NCBI RefSeq assembly: GCF_038957035.1
Contig: NZ_CP152412.1
Coordinates: 2,352,501-2,416,500, forward strand
Direction: 5' to 3'
Source of the DNA: Bradyrhizobium sp. B097
Lineage (GTDB): Bacteria; Pseudomonadota; Alphaproteobacteria; Rhizobiales; Xanthobacteraceae
Length of the DNA stretch: 64,000 bases
In this document: positions 34,613-42,848 of the stretch, piece by piece
Numbering within the stretch: the first letter of the stretch is position 1
Layout of the letters: every line of letters begins with the position of its first letter
The notes under the pieces: model-generated
What the model was told of the DNA's origin: nothing
The model's database searches: none
What the model saw: only the letters and a program-made list of their open reading frames with translations
Translations under genes and position numbers: made by a program

Positions 34613-35290
34613 TCAGTAGGGGACGTTGCCGCCGCCCTGCAGCGCCATCTGCGGCTTGTAGGGCGAGTCGCCGTGCTTCGGCTCCAGCACGACGACGATG
34701 GTGCCGAGCTTGACGCGGTTGTAGAGGTCGATGACGTCCTCGTTGGTCATGCGGATGCAGCCCGAGGAGATCGACGAGCCGATATATTCCGGCTGGTTGG
34801 TGCCGTGGATGCGGAACAGCGTGTCCTTGCCGCCCGAGTAGAGATACATCGCGCGCGAGCCCATCGGATTGTCCGGGCCCGGTGCCACGAAGGTCGGAAC
34901 GCCGAGGCGCGAGATTTCGCCGGGGGTGGGATGCCAGGCCGGCCATTCGGTCATGCTGCCGACCTTGGCAATGCCGGACCAGGCCATGGCTTCTTCGCCG
35001 ACGGTGATGCCGTAGCGGATCGCTTTGCCGTCGTTCAGCACGTAATAGAGGTAATGGTTGTCGGAATCGACCACGATCGAGCCGGCGGCTTCCTTGCGGT
35101 GATACTCGACGATGGCGCGGCGGAACGGTTCGGCCACCGGCGTCTTGACGTAGGTGGTCTTGGCCAGCAGTTCCTTGTCATGCGGCTTGAAGGCGGCGGT
35201 GTTGGTGGCCTCATAGGTTGTGGCCTGCATGCAACCGGACAACATCAGGCCCGCGGCCAGGATCCCAAAGGTAACTTTGAACGACGACAT
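34613..35290 (-). CDS. L,D-transpeptidase (YkuD domain), lipoprotein
   Basis: A 225-residue protein. The lipobox LMLSGC places the acylated cysteine near residue 18, so it is a membrane-anchored lipoprotein. The YkuD domain starts at IVVDSDNHYLYYVL and carries the active site IHGTNQ ... SSGCIRM, with the catalytic cysteine and histidine present. Such enzymes make 3-3 peptidoglycan crosslinks or tether proteins. ATG at 35290 was preferred to one five codons upstream. Gene has its own upstream region with short direct repeats. Confidence 0.92.
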   Translation of the reverse strand: MSSFKVTFGILAAGLMLSGCMQATTYEATNTAAFKPHDKELLAKTTYVKTPVAEPFRRAIVEYHRKEAAGSIVVDSDNHYLYYVLNDGKAIRYGITVGEEAMAWSGIAKVGSMTEWPAWHPTPGEISRLGVPTFVAPGPDNPMGSRAMYLYSGGKDTLFRIHGTNQPEYIGSSISSGCIRMTNEDVIDLYNRVKLGTIVVVLEPKHGDSPYKPQMALQGGGNVPY

Positions 35291-35326
35291 GATTACAAGT
35301 TCCAATCGAAAATCCGCGTCTCAAAG

Positions 35327-35357
35327 CGCCACGATTGCGCCCCAAAACGCCACGATT
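35327..35357. promoter_or_regulatory. Direct repeat CGCCACGATT x2 in the L,D-transpeptidase/corA intergenic region
   Basis: CGCCACGATT at 35327 and again at 35348, 21 bases apart, about two helical turns, near GCATTATT / CCATTATT further on. The 365-base gap (35291-35655) between the divergent genes holds nothing else recognisable. Function as a binding site is a guess. Confidence 0.3.
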
Positions 35358-35655
35358 CCATGACGGGCATTATTGCCGAAACGTGCCATTATTCCCAGAG
35401 TTTAGATGCCTTTCCCGCATCGCGGGACGTCGCCTGTGGCTTTTTTGCCGCAAGTCTTCTGGTGTGGGGCCAGTTTTTGTGCAAACAGGCAACGGTTGTT
35501 CAATCGAAGCTGCTTCAACGTCACATTCACCGCCGCCTTGCCGCCACAAAGGTGGATGTCCGGTTAATCGCCCGGTCATGAAGCGCCAGCCAGAATCGCG
35601 CTAGATCGACGGGTCTTGCCAGCCCTGTTTCCAATCCTGTGTCTCGGAGTTCGTG

Positions 35656-36633
35656 ATGCTGTCGGTGTTCGTTCCCTCCGATTTCTCCCTCAAGAAGGCC
35701 GCCGTCACCGACCTCGGCGTGCTGCCGGAGGGCGCGGTCTGGGTCGACCTGGTGAACCCGACCGTCGAGGAGGACCGGGCGGTCGAGAAGCTCGCGGGGA
35801 TCGCGGTTCCGACCCGGGAAGACATGCAGGAGATCGAGATCTCCAGCCGGCTCTATATCGAGAACAGCGCGCGCTACATGACCGCGACGCTGATGTGCCA
35901 GTCTGACACCGATATGCCGCGCACCACGGCGGTCACCTTCATCCTGACCAGCCATCGGCTGGTCACGGTGCGGTACGACCTGCCGAAGCCGTTTGCGCTG
36001 GTCGAGAACAAGCTGGCGCGCTCCTGTGCGCCCGGCATCACCGGCGAGCAGGTGCTGATGGAACTGCTGGATGCGGTGATCGACCGCTGCGCCGACCTCC
36101 TGGAGCGCTGCGGCGCCGACATCGACCAGGTCTCCCACGACATCTTCGAGCCGGAGAGCCAGCGCCACGGCCACGCCAAGCAATATTCGCAAATCCTGAT
36201 CGCGATCGGGCGCAAGGGCGACCTGACCTCGAAGGTCCGCGAAAGCCTGGTCTCGATCGGCCGCCTCGTCACGTTCCTTTCGGCGATCGTGGAGGGCGTC
36301 AAATGGTCCAAGGACATGCGCGAGCAGCTCAAGACCATGCAGCGTGACGTGGCTTCACTGACCGACCACGCTTCCTATCTCTCCAACAAGATCACCTTCG
36401 TGCTCGACGCCATGCTCGGCGTGGTCAATCTGGAACAGAACAACATCATCAAGCTGTTCTCGGTGATGGCGGTGGTGCTGATGCCGCCGACGCTGATTGC
36501 CTCGATCTACGGCATGAATTTCAAGATCATGCCGGAACTCGAGTGGGCGCACGGCTATCCGTATGCGCTGGTGCTGATGCTGATCGCGGCTGTTGTGCCG
36601 TACTGGATCTTCAAGTGGAAAAAGTGGCTGTAG
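35656..36633 (+). CDS. corA: CorA family magnesium/cobalt transporter
   Basis: A 325-residue CorA. A long cytoplasmic, acidic, helical N-terminal part is followed by two C-terminal membrane helices; the first ends with the selectivity motif YGMNFKIMPE. The loop FKIMPELEW is a common alphaproteobacterial variant of MPEL. ATG at 35656 has GGAG six bases upstream; a GTG directly before is possible. Divergent from the L,D-transpeptidase gene. Confidence 0.94.
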   Translation: MLSVFVPSDFSLKKAAVTDLGVLPEGAVWVDLVNPTVEEDRAVEKLAGIAVPTREDMQEIEISSRLYIENSARYMTATLMCQSDTDMPRTTAVTFILTSHRLVTVRYDLPKPFALVENKLARSCAPGITGEQVLMELLDAVIDRCADLLERCGADIDQVSHDIFEPESQRHGHAKQYSQILIAIGRKGDLTSKVRESLVSIGRLVTFLSAIVEGVKWSKDMREQLKTMQRDVASLTDHASYLSNKITFVLDAMLGVVNLEQNNIIKLFSVMAVVLMPPTLIASIYGMNFKIMPELEWAHGYPYALVLMLIAAVVPYWIFKWKKWL

Positions 36634-36764
36634 CACCAGTTCCACACGTCGCGTTTTGGGACGCGTTTTCTGCCTTATTTCCTCTGCTAAAATTTGAGCG
36701 TTGCGCTGAACGTTTGGGCGAAACTTGTCTGCGATAACGCCCGCCTCGAAGCCGGAGGACAGCA

Positions 36765-36986
36765 ATGGTTGAGAAGATCATAACGCCACGGCGTAACGTC
36801 ATCGACTTTGCGCGCTATCAACACGACCGCGCAGCAGGCAAGGTGCAGGCGATCTCGCCGAGACTTTGCCGTTACTGTGGCGCTGCGTTGCTTGATGGTG
36901 AAGACGAAGACGATTGCTCCAGCGCGTTGAATGACATCGCGCTGCAGCCGCTTGAGAAGAAATCTCGTCGGTTTTATGCGGACTAG
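36765..36986 (+). CDS. Small CxxC protein, hypothetical
   Basis: A 73-residue protein with a basic N-terminal half (PRRNVIDFARYQHDRAAGK) and CRYCGAALLDGEDEDDC: a CxxC with a third cysteine 13 residues later. A zinc-ribbon half-site or dimeric zinc binding is possible. The start has GGAGGAC upstream. It follows corA by 131 bases, same strand. No family recognised. Coding is supported by a good ribosome site and codon use. Confidence 0.65.
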   Translation: MVEKIITPRRNVIDFARYQHDRAAGKVQAISPRLCRYCGAALLDGEDEDDCSSALNDIALQPLEKKSRRFYAD

Positions 36987-37122
36987 AGGCTGAGGCCTTT
37001 TGGAGGCAGAAGCCTCGTCTGCGTCGTTACGCCTGCAATCGAAGCAATCCTTGGAGTACGGCCGCGGCGGCGGCCGGGATCGCCTCGAACCTCTCTCCCC
37101 TAATTCCCATCCAAGCCAAAGC

Positions 37123-37875
37123 TCAGACGTGCTGGCCACCGTTGATGTGGATCTCGGCGCCGTTCACATAGGAGCTGGTTTCCGTGCACAGCACGTAGAT
37201 GATCTTGGCGACCTCGTCCGGGGTGCCCAGGCGATGCATCGGGATCTGCTGGTCGACGATCTTCTCGGTGCCCGGCGACAGGATCGATGTATCGATCTCG
37301 CCCGGTGCGATCGAATTGACGCGCACGCCGACGCGGCCGAAGTCGGATGCCATTTCCCGCGTCAGTGACGCCAGCGCGGCTTTCGAGGTCGCATAGGCAA
37401 CGCCGGCGAACGGATGCACGCGCGAGCCGGCGATCGAGGTGACATTCACCACCGCGCCCTTGGCGTGCCTGAGCTCGTCGATCAGTCCGCGGGCCAGCAT
37501 GATGGGCGCGAAGAAGTTGACGCGGAACACGTGCAGCCACGTCTCGATATCGGTGTCCATGGTCCCGAGCCGCGCGCCGCCGGCACCCTTCGGCGAGATG
37601 GCGGCATTGTTGACCAGCGCGTGCAACTCGTCGTTCACCAACCGCTTGCGGATCTCGCTGATCGCGCGAACCGTGTCGTCATGGTCGCCGAAATCGACCT
37701 CGATGTGATCTTCCGGTCCAGCGCCCCAGGGGCAGACTTCCGGGAATGCATGCCGCGAGCAGGTGATGACGCGCCAGCCCGCGGAAGCAAACCGGATCGC
37801 GGTGGCGTGACCGATGCCGCGGCTGGCACCGGTCAGGAGCAGGGTACGGCGCGGCGCGTTGGAAGGAGGGGACAT
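37123..37875 (-). CDS. Short-chain dehydrogenase/reductase (SDR)
   Basis: A 250-residue classical SDR. LTGASRGIGHATA is the NAD(P) motif (residues 14-26); NNAAISPKG, the catalytic serine in VNVTSIAGSRVHPF, and YATSK (Y-x3-K) are complete. The Arg after the second strand (CSRHAF) suggests NADPH. The C-terminal SSYVNGAEIHINGGQHV is standard. It lies 37 bases downstream of pdxH on the same strand, so co-transcription is likely. Substrate unknown; unrelated closely to the SDR at 11.5 kb. Confidence 0.9.
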   Translation of the reverse strand: MSPPSNAPRRTLLLTGASRGIGHATAIRFASAGWRVITCSRHAFPEVCPWGAGPEDHIEVDFGDHDDTVRAISEIRKRLVNDELHALVNNAAISPKGAGGARLGTMDTDIETWLHVFRVNFFAPIMLARGLIDELRHAKGAVVNVTSIAGSRVHPFAGVAYATSKAALASLTREMASDFGRVGVRVNSIAPGEIDTSILSPGTEKIVDQQIPMHRLGTPDEVAKIIYVLCTETSSYVNGAEIHINGGQHV

Positions 37876-37912
37876 GGTGTCTTTCAGGTTGGCGTCTTTT
37901 AAGCTGTCGTCA

Positions 37913-38554
37913 TCACGGATAGAGCCGCACCTTCGACCATGCGCTGCCGGCGCCGTCGCGGCGGAATTCGATGCGGTCGTGCAGGCGGTACGGGCGGTCG
38001 TGCCAGAACTCGAAGCGCTGCGGCGCGATCCGCCAGCCGCTCCAGCCCGGCGGACGCGGCACCTCGCCGATGACGTATTTCGCGCCGGCCTTGGCGATCG
38101 CCTGCTCGAAGGCGAAGCGGCTCTCCAGCGGCTGCGATTGCTTGCTGGCCCAGGCGCCGATCTGCGCCTGCTTCGGCCGTGTGGCGAAATAGGCGTCGGC
38201 CTCGGCGTCCGCGACCTGCGTCACCGCCCCGCGGATGCGCACCTGACGGCGCAGCGATTTCCAGTGAAACAGTAAAGCGGCCTTAGGGTTTGCGGCCAAT
38301 TCGCGGCCCTTGGCGCTGGCAATGTGGCTGTAGAACACGAAGCCGTCGGCATCGAAGCCCTTCATCAGCACCATCCGGACGTCGGGCAGCCCGTCGGCAT
38401 CGACGGTTGCGAGCGCCATCGCGTTCGGATCGTTCGGCTCGGACTTGACCGCTTCCGCAAACCATTCGCCGAACAGGGCGAATGGTTCCTCCGCCGCGGT
38501 GAAATCACCCGATGTTAACGGTGTCGGGTGTTTGATGGAGGTCGTGTCGGTCAT
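37913..38554 (-). CDS. pdxH: Pyridoxamine 5'-phosphate oxidase
   Basis: A 213-residue PdxH that oxidises PNP/PMP to pyridoxal 5'-phosphate using FMN. Typical motifs are [57 protein letters not shown] and the C-terminal [24 protein letters not shown], which forms the PLP/FMN site. Start at MTDTTS chosen; a start seven codons upstream (38575) would overlap more of the opposing lipoprotein gene. First gene of a two-gene minus-strand unit. Confidence 0.95.
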   Translation of the reverse strand: MTDTTSIKHPTPLTSGDFTAAEEPFALFGEWFAEAVKSEPNDPNAMALATVDADGLPDVRMVLMKGFDADGFVFYSHIASAKGRELAANPKAALLFHWKSLRRQVRIRGAVTQVADAEADAYFATRPKQAQIGAWASKQSQPLESRFAFEQAIAKAGAKYVIGEVPRPPGWSGWRIAPQRFEFWHDRPYRLHDRIEFRRDGAGSAWSKVRLYP

Positions 38555-39070
38555 GTCAGGAGTCCCGATTTGCATTCGCCCGCGTCCGAGAGCGCGTTTC
38601 TAGCCCTATATAGGGCATGGGGGCGCGTTGGCCTATCGGCGATCCACCCCGCGGGCGCGGTGGTGACCTTGATCCTGATCGGCGTCGGCGCGAGCGGCTG
38701 CAGCCTGTCGCGCACCGATGCTTTCGCCAGGATGGACGACAAGGATGTGACGGGCTCGATCAACCCGACCCAGGTCAGCGCGGTGATGCCGACCGACAGC
38801 GATCTCGCGTTTGCCCGCAACGCTGCCTCCGACGTGCTGACCAAGGGCGACAAGGATTCCAGCCAACCCTGGGAAAATCCCCGGACCGGCGCGCGCGGCT
38901 CGGTGACGCCGCTGGCCCAAGCCTATTCGGGCGAGGACGGCAAGACGTGTCGGGATTTTCTCGCCAGCTATGTGAATGGAGCCACCGAGACCTGGCTGCA
39001 AGGCGCCGCCTGCAAGGCTGGACAAGGCAGGTGGCAAATCCATAGCCTGAAGCCCTGGAGTAAGTCCTGA
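38528..39070 (+). CDS. RT0821/Lpp0805-type surface lipoprotein (start uncertain)
   Basis: The C-terminal half ([13 protein letters not shown] ... [31 protein letters not shown]) matches the RT0821/Lpp0805 surface-protein pattern, with a conserved cysteine pair. A lipobox VGASGC precedes SLSRTDAF, so the product is a probable outer-membrane lipoprotein. The longest open start (38528) overlaps divergent pdxH; the true start is more likely between about 38570 (TTG) and 38660. Function unknown. Confidence 0.75.
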   Translation: MFDGGRVGHVRSPDLHSPASESAFLALYRAWGRVGLSAIHPAGAVVTLILIGVGASGCSLSRTDAFARMDDKDVTGSINPTQVSAVMPTDSDLAFARNAASDVLTKGDKDSSQPWENPRTGARGSVTPLAQAYSGEDGKTCRDFLASYVNGATETWLQGAACKAGQGRWQIHSLKPWSKS

Positions 39071-39194
39071 TAGTCCCGGCCGATGCCGGCACCAAGCTAG
39101 TTGCAAAAATGCCACTGAGCCCCCACATGAAGGCAAAGTGGGCCCGGATGGGTTCCCGGCCACAACTGATTTTCCCGTGAAGGAGACGTGACGG

Positions 39195-40166
39195 ATGCGC
39201 GACCCCTATGAGGTCTTGGGGGTGCAGCGGAGCGCCAGCGCTGCGACGATCAAGAGCGCCTATCGCAAGCTCGCCAAGAAGCATCACCCTGATAACAACA
39301 AGAACGACCCGAAGGCGGCTGCCCGCTTTGCGGAGATCAACACGGCCAACGAGATCGTCGGCGACGAGGACAAGCGCAAGCAGTTCGACCGCGGCGAGAT
39401 CGATGCCGACGGCAAGCCGCGCTTCCAGGGCTTCCCGGGCGGCGGCGCCGGTGCCGGCGGCCGTGCCGGTCCCGGTGGCTTCGAGTACAGTTTCCGTGGC
39501 GGCCCCGGCCCCGGCGGCGGCGTGGGCGGCGGCAGCTTCGAGGACATCCTCAACAGCATGTTCGGCAACGCCGCGCGTGGCGGCGGTGGCGCGCGCGGGG
39601 GGCGGGCCAGCCCGTTTGAATTCGAAGGCGGCGGGGTCGGCGTCGACCTCGATCTTTCGGTCGCCATGACGGTGTCGCTGGAGGAATCGGCTGGGGGCGG
39701 CGACAAGCGCGTGCGCCTGCCGACCGGCCGTGAGCTCAACGTCAAGATTCCGCCCGGTGTCACCGCAGGCCAGCAGATCCGGCTGAAGGGGCAGGGCGAC
39801 ACCGCGCAAGGCCACCCGCCCGGTGACCTCCTGATCACGATCTCGATCGCGCCGCATCCGTTCTTCAAGGTCGACGGCAACGATCTGCGGATCGATCTGC
39901 CCATTACCCTCTACGAGGCGGTGCTGGGCGGCAAGGTCCGGGTGCCGACGCTCGGCAGCGCCGTCGAACTGTCGATCCCGAAGAACACCTCGAGCGGCCG
40001 CACCTTCCGCCTCAAGGGCAAGGGGCTGTCGAAGGCGGGCGCCGTCGGCGACCTCTATGTCACGACCCGCATCGTCCTTCCCGACGGGAACGATGCCGAG
40101 CTTGAGGCATTGATGCAGACGTGGCGGGAGCGAAATTCCTACAATCCGCGCAGCGATCTCGGCTGA
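39195..40166 (+). CDS. DnaJ-family co-chaperone, CbpA-like (no zinc finger)
   Basis: A 323-residue J-protein. The J domain (1-70) has HPD at residues 31-33. A Gly/Phe/Ala-rich linker (about 75-150) follows, then two DnaJ C-terminal beta domains (GDKRVRLPTGRELNVKIPPGV and LPITLYEAVLGGKVRVPTLG). The four CxxCxGxG zinc repeats of DnaJ are absent, placing it in the CbpA group. It stimulates DnaK ATPase and binds unfolded clients. AGGAGACG precedes the start. Followed by a 390-base structured gap. Confidence 0.9.
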   Translation: MRDPYEVLGVQRSASAATIKSAYRKLAKKHHPDNNKNDPKAAARFAEINTANEIVGDEDKRKQFDRGEIDADGKPRFQGFPGGGAGAGGRAGPGGFEYSFRGGPGPGGGVGGGSFEDILNSMFGNAARGGGGARGGRASPFEFEGGGVGVDLDLSVAMTVSLEESAGGGDKRVRLPTGRELNVKIPPGVTAGQQIRLKGQGDTAQGHPPGDLLITISIAPHPFFKVDGNDLRIDLPITLYEAVLGGKVRVPTLGSAVELSIPKNTSSGRTFRLKGKGLSKAGAVGDLYVTTRIVLPDGNDAELEALMQTWRERNSYNPRSDLG

Positions 40167-40212
40167 CCGCCGAGATCGCGCCCCAAAAGACGCGAAAGAC
40201 GCGAAACTGCAA

Positions 40213-40236
40213 CTACCCCGGACTCTATCGGGGTAG
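40213..40236. terminator. Hairpin downstream of the DnaJ-family gene
   Basis: CTACCCCG - GACTCTAT - CGGGGTAG: perfect 8-base stem with an 8-base loop, 46 bases after the stop codon. No T run follows. Likely terminator or part of a structured RNA in the 40167-40556 gap. Confidence 0.45.
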
Positions 40237-40322
40237 ACGCGGGCGTTGCGAGGGCGTCAAAGGATGACCGGCCGTCCGAAGTCCAAAATCTGCGGCGTGC
40301 AGATCGGATCCGGAAAAAGAGT

Positions 40323-40374
40323 GCGGCCTCGAGAGGGGGACCAGCGCGGTACACAAAACCCCAATCGAGGCCGC
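40323..40374. other. Long inverted repeat, possible structured RNA
   Basis: GCGGCCTCGA (40323-40332) pairs perfectly with TCGAGGCCGC (40365-40374); inside, GAGGGGG can pair with CCCCAA-side bases, giving a 14-base-pair interrupted stem. The surrounding 40167-40556 gap has no convincing gene. Either strand could make the RNA; the role is unknown. Confidence 0.4.
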
Positions 40375-40530
40375 GTGCGCCGATCGGCGGATCGGGCGCA
40401 GATCATCTTCGCGTGAGCATCCGGTACGACAATGAGACGCGTCCATGACGCGAATCGAAATTTTCAATGTCGGAATTGGGACACTGAGTGAGGCTGGATT
40501 CACTTACTCGAAACGGCACAATGGCGGCAG

Positions 40531-40560
40531 CTGATCTCCCGTAAATCTACGGGAAATCAG
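40531..40560. terminator. Hairpin overlapping the anti-sigma gene stop codon
   Basis: CTGAT-C-TCCCGTA - AATC - TACGGGA-A-ATCAG: 7 plus 5 base pairs with a single mismatch, at the very end of the minus-strand anti-sigma gene. No T run, so Rho-dependent end or mRNA stabiliser is more likely than a classical terminator. Confidence 0.5.
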
Positions 40561-41321
40561 CCGCCGTTCTTCTCCATCTGATCGTAGACCGCCTGCGCGA
40601 CCTGGGTCAGGCGCGTCCGGTCGGTGCCGCCGCTGACGACATAGGCGACGCCGCGATCGGCCCAGAACAGCGCGCCGTCGCTGCCCTGGACGGCATAGCG
40701 CATCTGGGTCGCCTCGGTTTTCGCCTTGGCGGTGTAGACCGTGAAGCGCTCGCCGGACGTGCTCTCATACATCAGGAACGACGCCGGCCCGCTCGGCCCC
40801 GGCAGCAGGCGGCCGCCGACCAGCTTCAGCCCGGTGAGGTCGGGCGCGCGGACGTCCCAGCCGCAGCGCTTGGTCAGCCATTGCTGCAGATGATCGCGCT
40901 CGCTGCCGGGCACCTCGACGGGATGACGGACCTCGACCACGTAGAGCCGATGCGCATCCAGCGCATCCAGCGTAAAGCTCTGGAAGGCCGACGGCGTCGC
41001 CGCGGCGCCGCGCGCGATCCAGCCGACGCCGCCGCCGGCGATGAAGGCCATCAGCGTCGCCGCCACCGCGCCATAGACCCAGCGGCGCGGCTGGCGCACC
41101 AGCCGCTCGAGTTCGAGCCGCTTCGGCACCGCCTCGTCGAGCACCGTGTCGTAGCGCGCATGCAGCGTCTCGGCCATCGCGCGCCATGACTGCACCCGCG
41201 CCGCGTCGTCAGGATGCGTGGCGAGCCACGCCTCGACATCGCCGCGGCGTTCGGCCGGCAGCTCGTTGTCGACGTAAGCGTGCAGCTCGTCTTCGGTGAC
41301 GGGGATATTCGGGTCGGTCAT
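40557..41321 (-). CDS. Membrane-bound anti-sigma factor
   Basis: A 254-residue protein. The N-terminal anti-sigma domain (TEDELHAYVDNELPAERRGDVEAW) lacks the zinc HxxxCxxC motif. One membrane helix at about residues 85-105 (VYGAVAATLMAFIAGGGVGWI) is followed by a periplasmic sensor part of 150 residues. It lies directly downstream of the ECF sigma gene on the same strand (67-base gap), the classic pair order. The signal sensed is unknown. A TTG start six codons upstream is possible. Confidence 0.88.
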   Translation of the reverse strand: MTDPNIPVTEDELHAYVDNELPAERRGDVEAWLATHPDDAARVQSWRAMAETLHARYDTVLDEAVPKRLELERLVRQPRRWVYGAVAATLMAFIAGGGVGWIARGAAATPSAFQSFTLDALDAHRLYVVEVRHPVEVPGSERDHLQQWLTKRCGWDVRAPDLTGLKLVGGRLLPGPSGPASFLMYESTSGERFTVYTAKAKTEATQMRYAVQGSDGALFWADRGVAYVVSGGTDRTRLTQVAQAVYDQMEKNGG

Positions 41322-41388
41322 ATCAATGGTCTCTGCCAAATCTTGTTCGAAAAACGTTCATGCGTAACGCCTGTCTTCGCGCACATTA

Positions 41389-41877
41389 TCATTTCACCCG
41401 CCTCAGGGTTGGGCGCTGGCCCTCGATCGAGGCCCGCACATGGGCGCGCGCGCGGGCGAGGCGGGACATCACCGTGCCGATCGGCACGCCCTGGATGTCG
41501 GCGACCTCCCGGTAGCTCATGCCCTCCAGCATCACGAGCAGCAGCACCGAACGCTGCTCCTCGACCAGCGTCGACAATGCGCGCTCGATGTCGCGTCCCT
41601 CGGCCTCGGTGCCGCTGGCGTCGGCATTGTTGTCGAGCAGCGGCATGAAGGCCGGCCGCCGCGCCAGCGAGCGCCTGCGGTTCTTGTTCAGATTGGTCAG
41701 GATCGTGTACAGCCAGCTCCTGACGTCGCCGCCGAGAAACAGCCGCTCCGAGCGCAGCGCGCGTACCAGCGTGTCCTGCACCAAATCATCGGCGATATCC
41801 GAGTCACGCACCAGCGCGCGCGCATAGCGGCGGAGCGCTGGAATCATGGCTTCGACACTTTGACGAAACGCGGTCAT
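41389..41877 (-). CDS. ECF-type RNA polymerase sigma factor
   Basis: A 162-residue sigma-70 factor with only regions 2 and 4. Region 2 is RYARALVRDSDIADDLVQDTLVRAL (about 18-42) with the core-binding pattern; region 4 is LEGMSYREVADIQGVPIGTVMSRLARAR, a helix-turn-helix. It is transcribed ahead of its anti-sigma factor, and divergent from a histidine phosphatase gene. ECF factors in such pairs usually autoregulate; no certain promoter was found upstream. Start at MTAFRQ; a start three codons upstream is open. Confidence 0.92.
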   Translation of the reverse strand: MTAFRQSVEAMIPALRRYARALVRDSDIADDLVQDTLVRALRSERLFLGGDVRSWLYTILTNLNKNRRRSLARRPAFMPLLDNNADASGTEAEGRDIERALSTLVEEQRSVLLLVMLEGMSYREVADIQGVPIGTVMSRLARARAHVRASIEGQRPTLRRVK

Positions 41878-42051
41878 GCATCCCAGTCTTCGATGGTTGC
41901 GGCGATAGCCGCCTTGCTCAACATAACACCCTAACGGCGTGGCTATTCCGGTTGCGCCAAGCTGCGCGCATAGCGCCTCGGCTGCGACCGATTTGGGCTT
42001 GTCGCCTGCCAAAGTGCTGGTGTACCTCCGGGCCAGAAAAATTCGAAGCGA

Positions 42052-42651
42052 ATGCCGGTGCCAACGATCTACTACATCCGCCACGGCGAGACCTCATGGA
42101 ACGCCGAAGGCCGGCTTCAGGGCGTGCAGGATATTGCTCTCAACGAGCGCGGCCGCGCCCAGGCGGCACATGCCGGCCGCATCCTCGCCGATCTCCTGGC
42201 GCGCGACGGCCGTGACAAGGCGACGCTGCCGTTCGTCGCAAGTCCGCTGCTCCGGGCGCGCGCGACCATGGAGCTGGTGCGCACCGAGCTTGGCCTGCCG
42301 CCGGGCGACTACGCCCTCGACGCGCGGCTGCGCGAGATCGCCTACGGGTCGTGGGAAGGCTCGACGCTGGCAGAGGCGCAGGCCGCCGACCCCGCCGTCT
42401 ATGCCCGCCGCCTGGCTGAGAAGTGGACGGTGTCGCCGGAGGGCGGCGAGAGCTATGTCGACGTGCAGGCGCGGATGACCGAGTGGTACGGCTCGGTGAC
42501 GTCGGACACCGTCGCCGTCGCACATGGCGGCACGGCGCGGGCGCTGATGGTGGCGCTCGGCTTCGAGACCCCGGCCTCCGCCGCCGACCTCGCCATCGAG
42601 CAGGGCGCGGTCTACGTGTTCGGCGCGGCGGGCCTGCGGAAATATAGTTAA
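42052..42651 (+). CDS. Histidine phosphatase family protein (phosphoglycerate-mutase-like)
   Basis: A 199-residue enzyme with the RHGE motif at residues 10-13 (phospho-acceptor H11), an arginine in RARATMELVR, the acidic GSWEGS loop and the second histidine in VAVAHGGTARAL. It hydrolyses phosphate esters through a phosphohistidine; the substrate (sugar phosphate, alpha-ribazole phosphate or other) cannot be chosen from sequence. Divergent from the sigma gene. Confidence 0.9.
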   Translation: MPVPTIYYIRHGETSWNAEGRLQGVQDIALNERGRAQAAHAGRILADLLARDGRDKATLPFVASPLLRARATMELVRTELGLPPGDYALDARLREIAYGSWEGSTLAEAQAADPAVYARRLAEKWTVSPEGGESYVDVQARMTEWYGSVTSDTVAVAHGGTARALMVALGFETPASAADLAIEQGAVYVFGAAGLRKYS

Positions 42652-42670
42652 GGCCCGTAACTCTCTCCAT

Positions 42671-42778
42671 CGTCATTCCGGGGCGACGCGTAAGCGTCGA
42701 GCCCGGAATCCATCAGGCCGCGTGTCCCGTGGACCAATGGATTCCGGGCTCTCGCTTCGCGAGCCCCGGAATAACGAG
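42671..42778. repeat. Palindromic intergenic repeat, GTCATTCCGGGGC family, copy 3
   Basis: CGTCATTCCGGGGCGACGCG ... GCGAGCCCCGGAATAACG, with inner GAGCCCGGAATCCAT / ATGGATTCCGGGCTC. Almost identical layout to the copy at 30447-30548, including the conserved GGATTCCGGG core. Located between the phosphatase and aroC. Confidence 0.85.
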
Positions 42779-42848
42779 TTGGATGGCTATGCCCGGGCGT
42801 GACGAAGTCGAGGTTTGACCCCGCTGCCTGCGCGCGTTACGACACGCC

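Noticed and set aside
40225..40503. 92-codon minus-strand frame in the 390-bp gap
   Set aside because: No ribosome site, biased composition, and it spans palindromes that explain the lack of stops.
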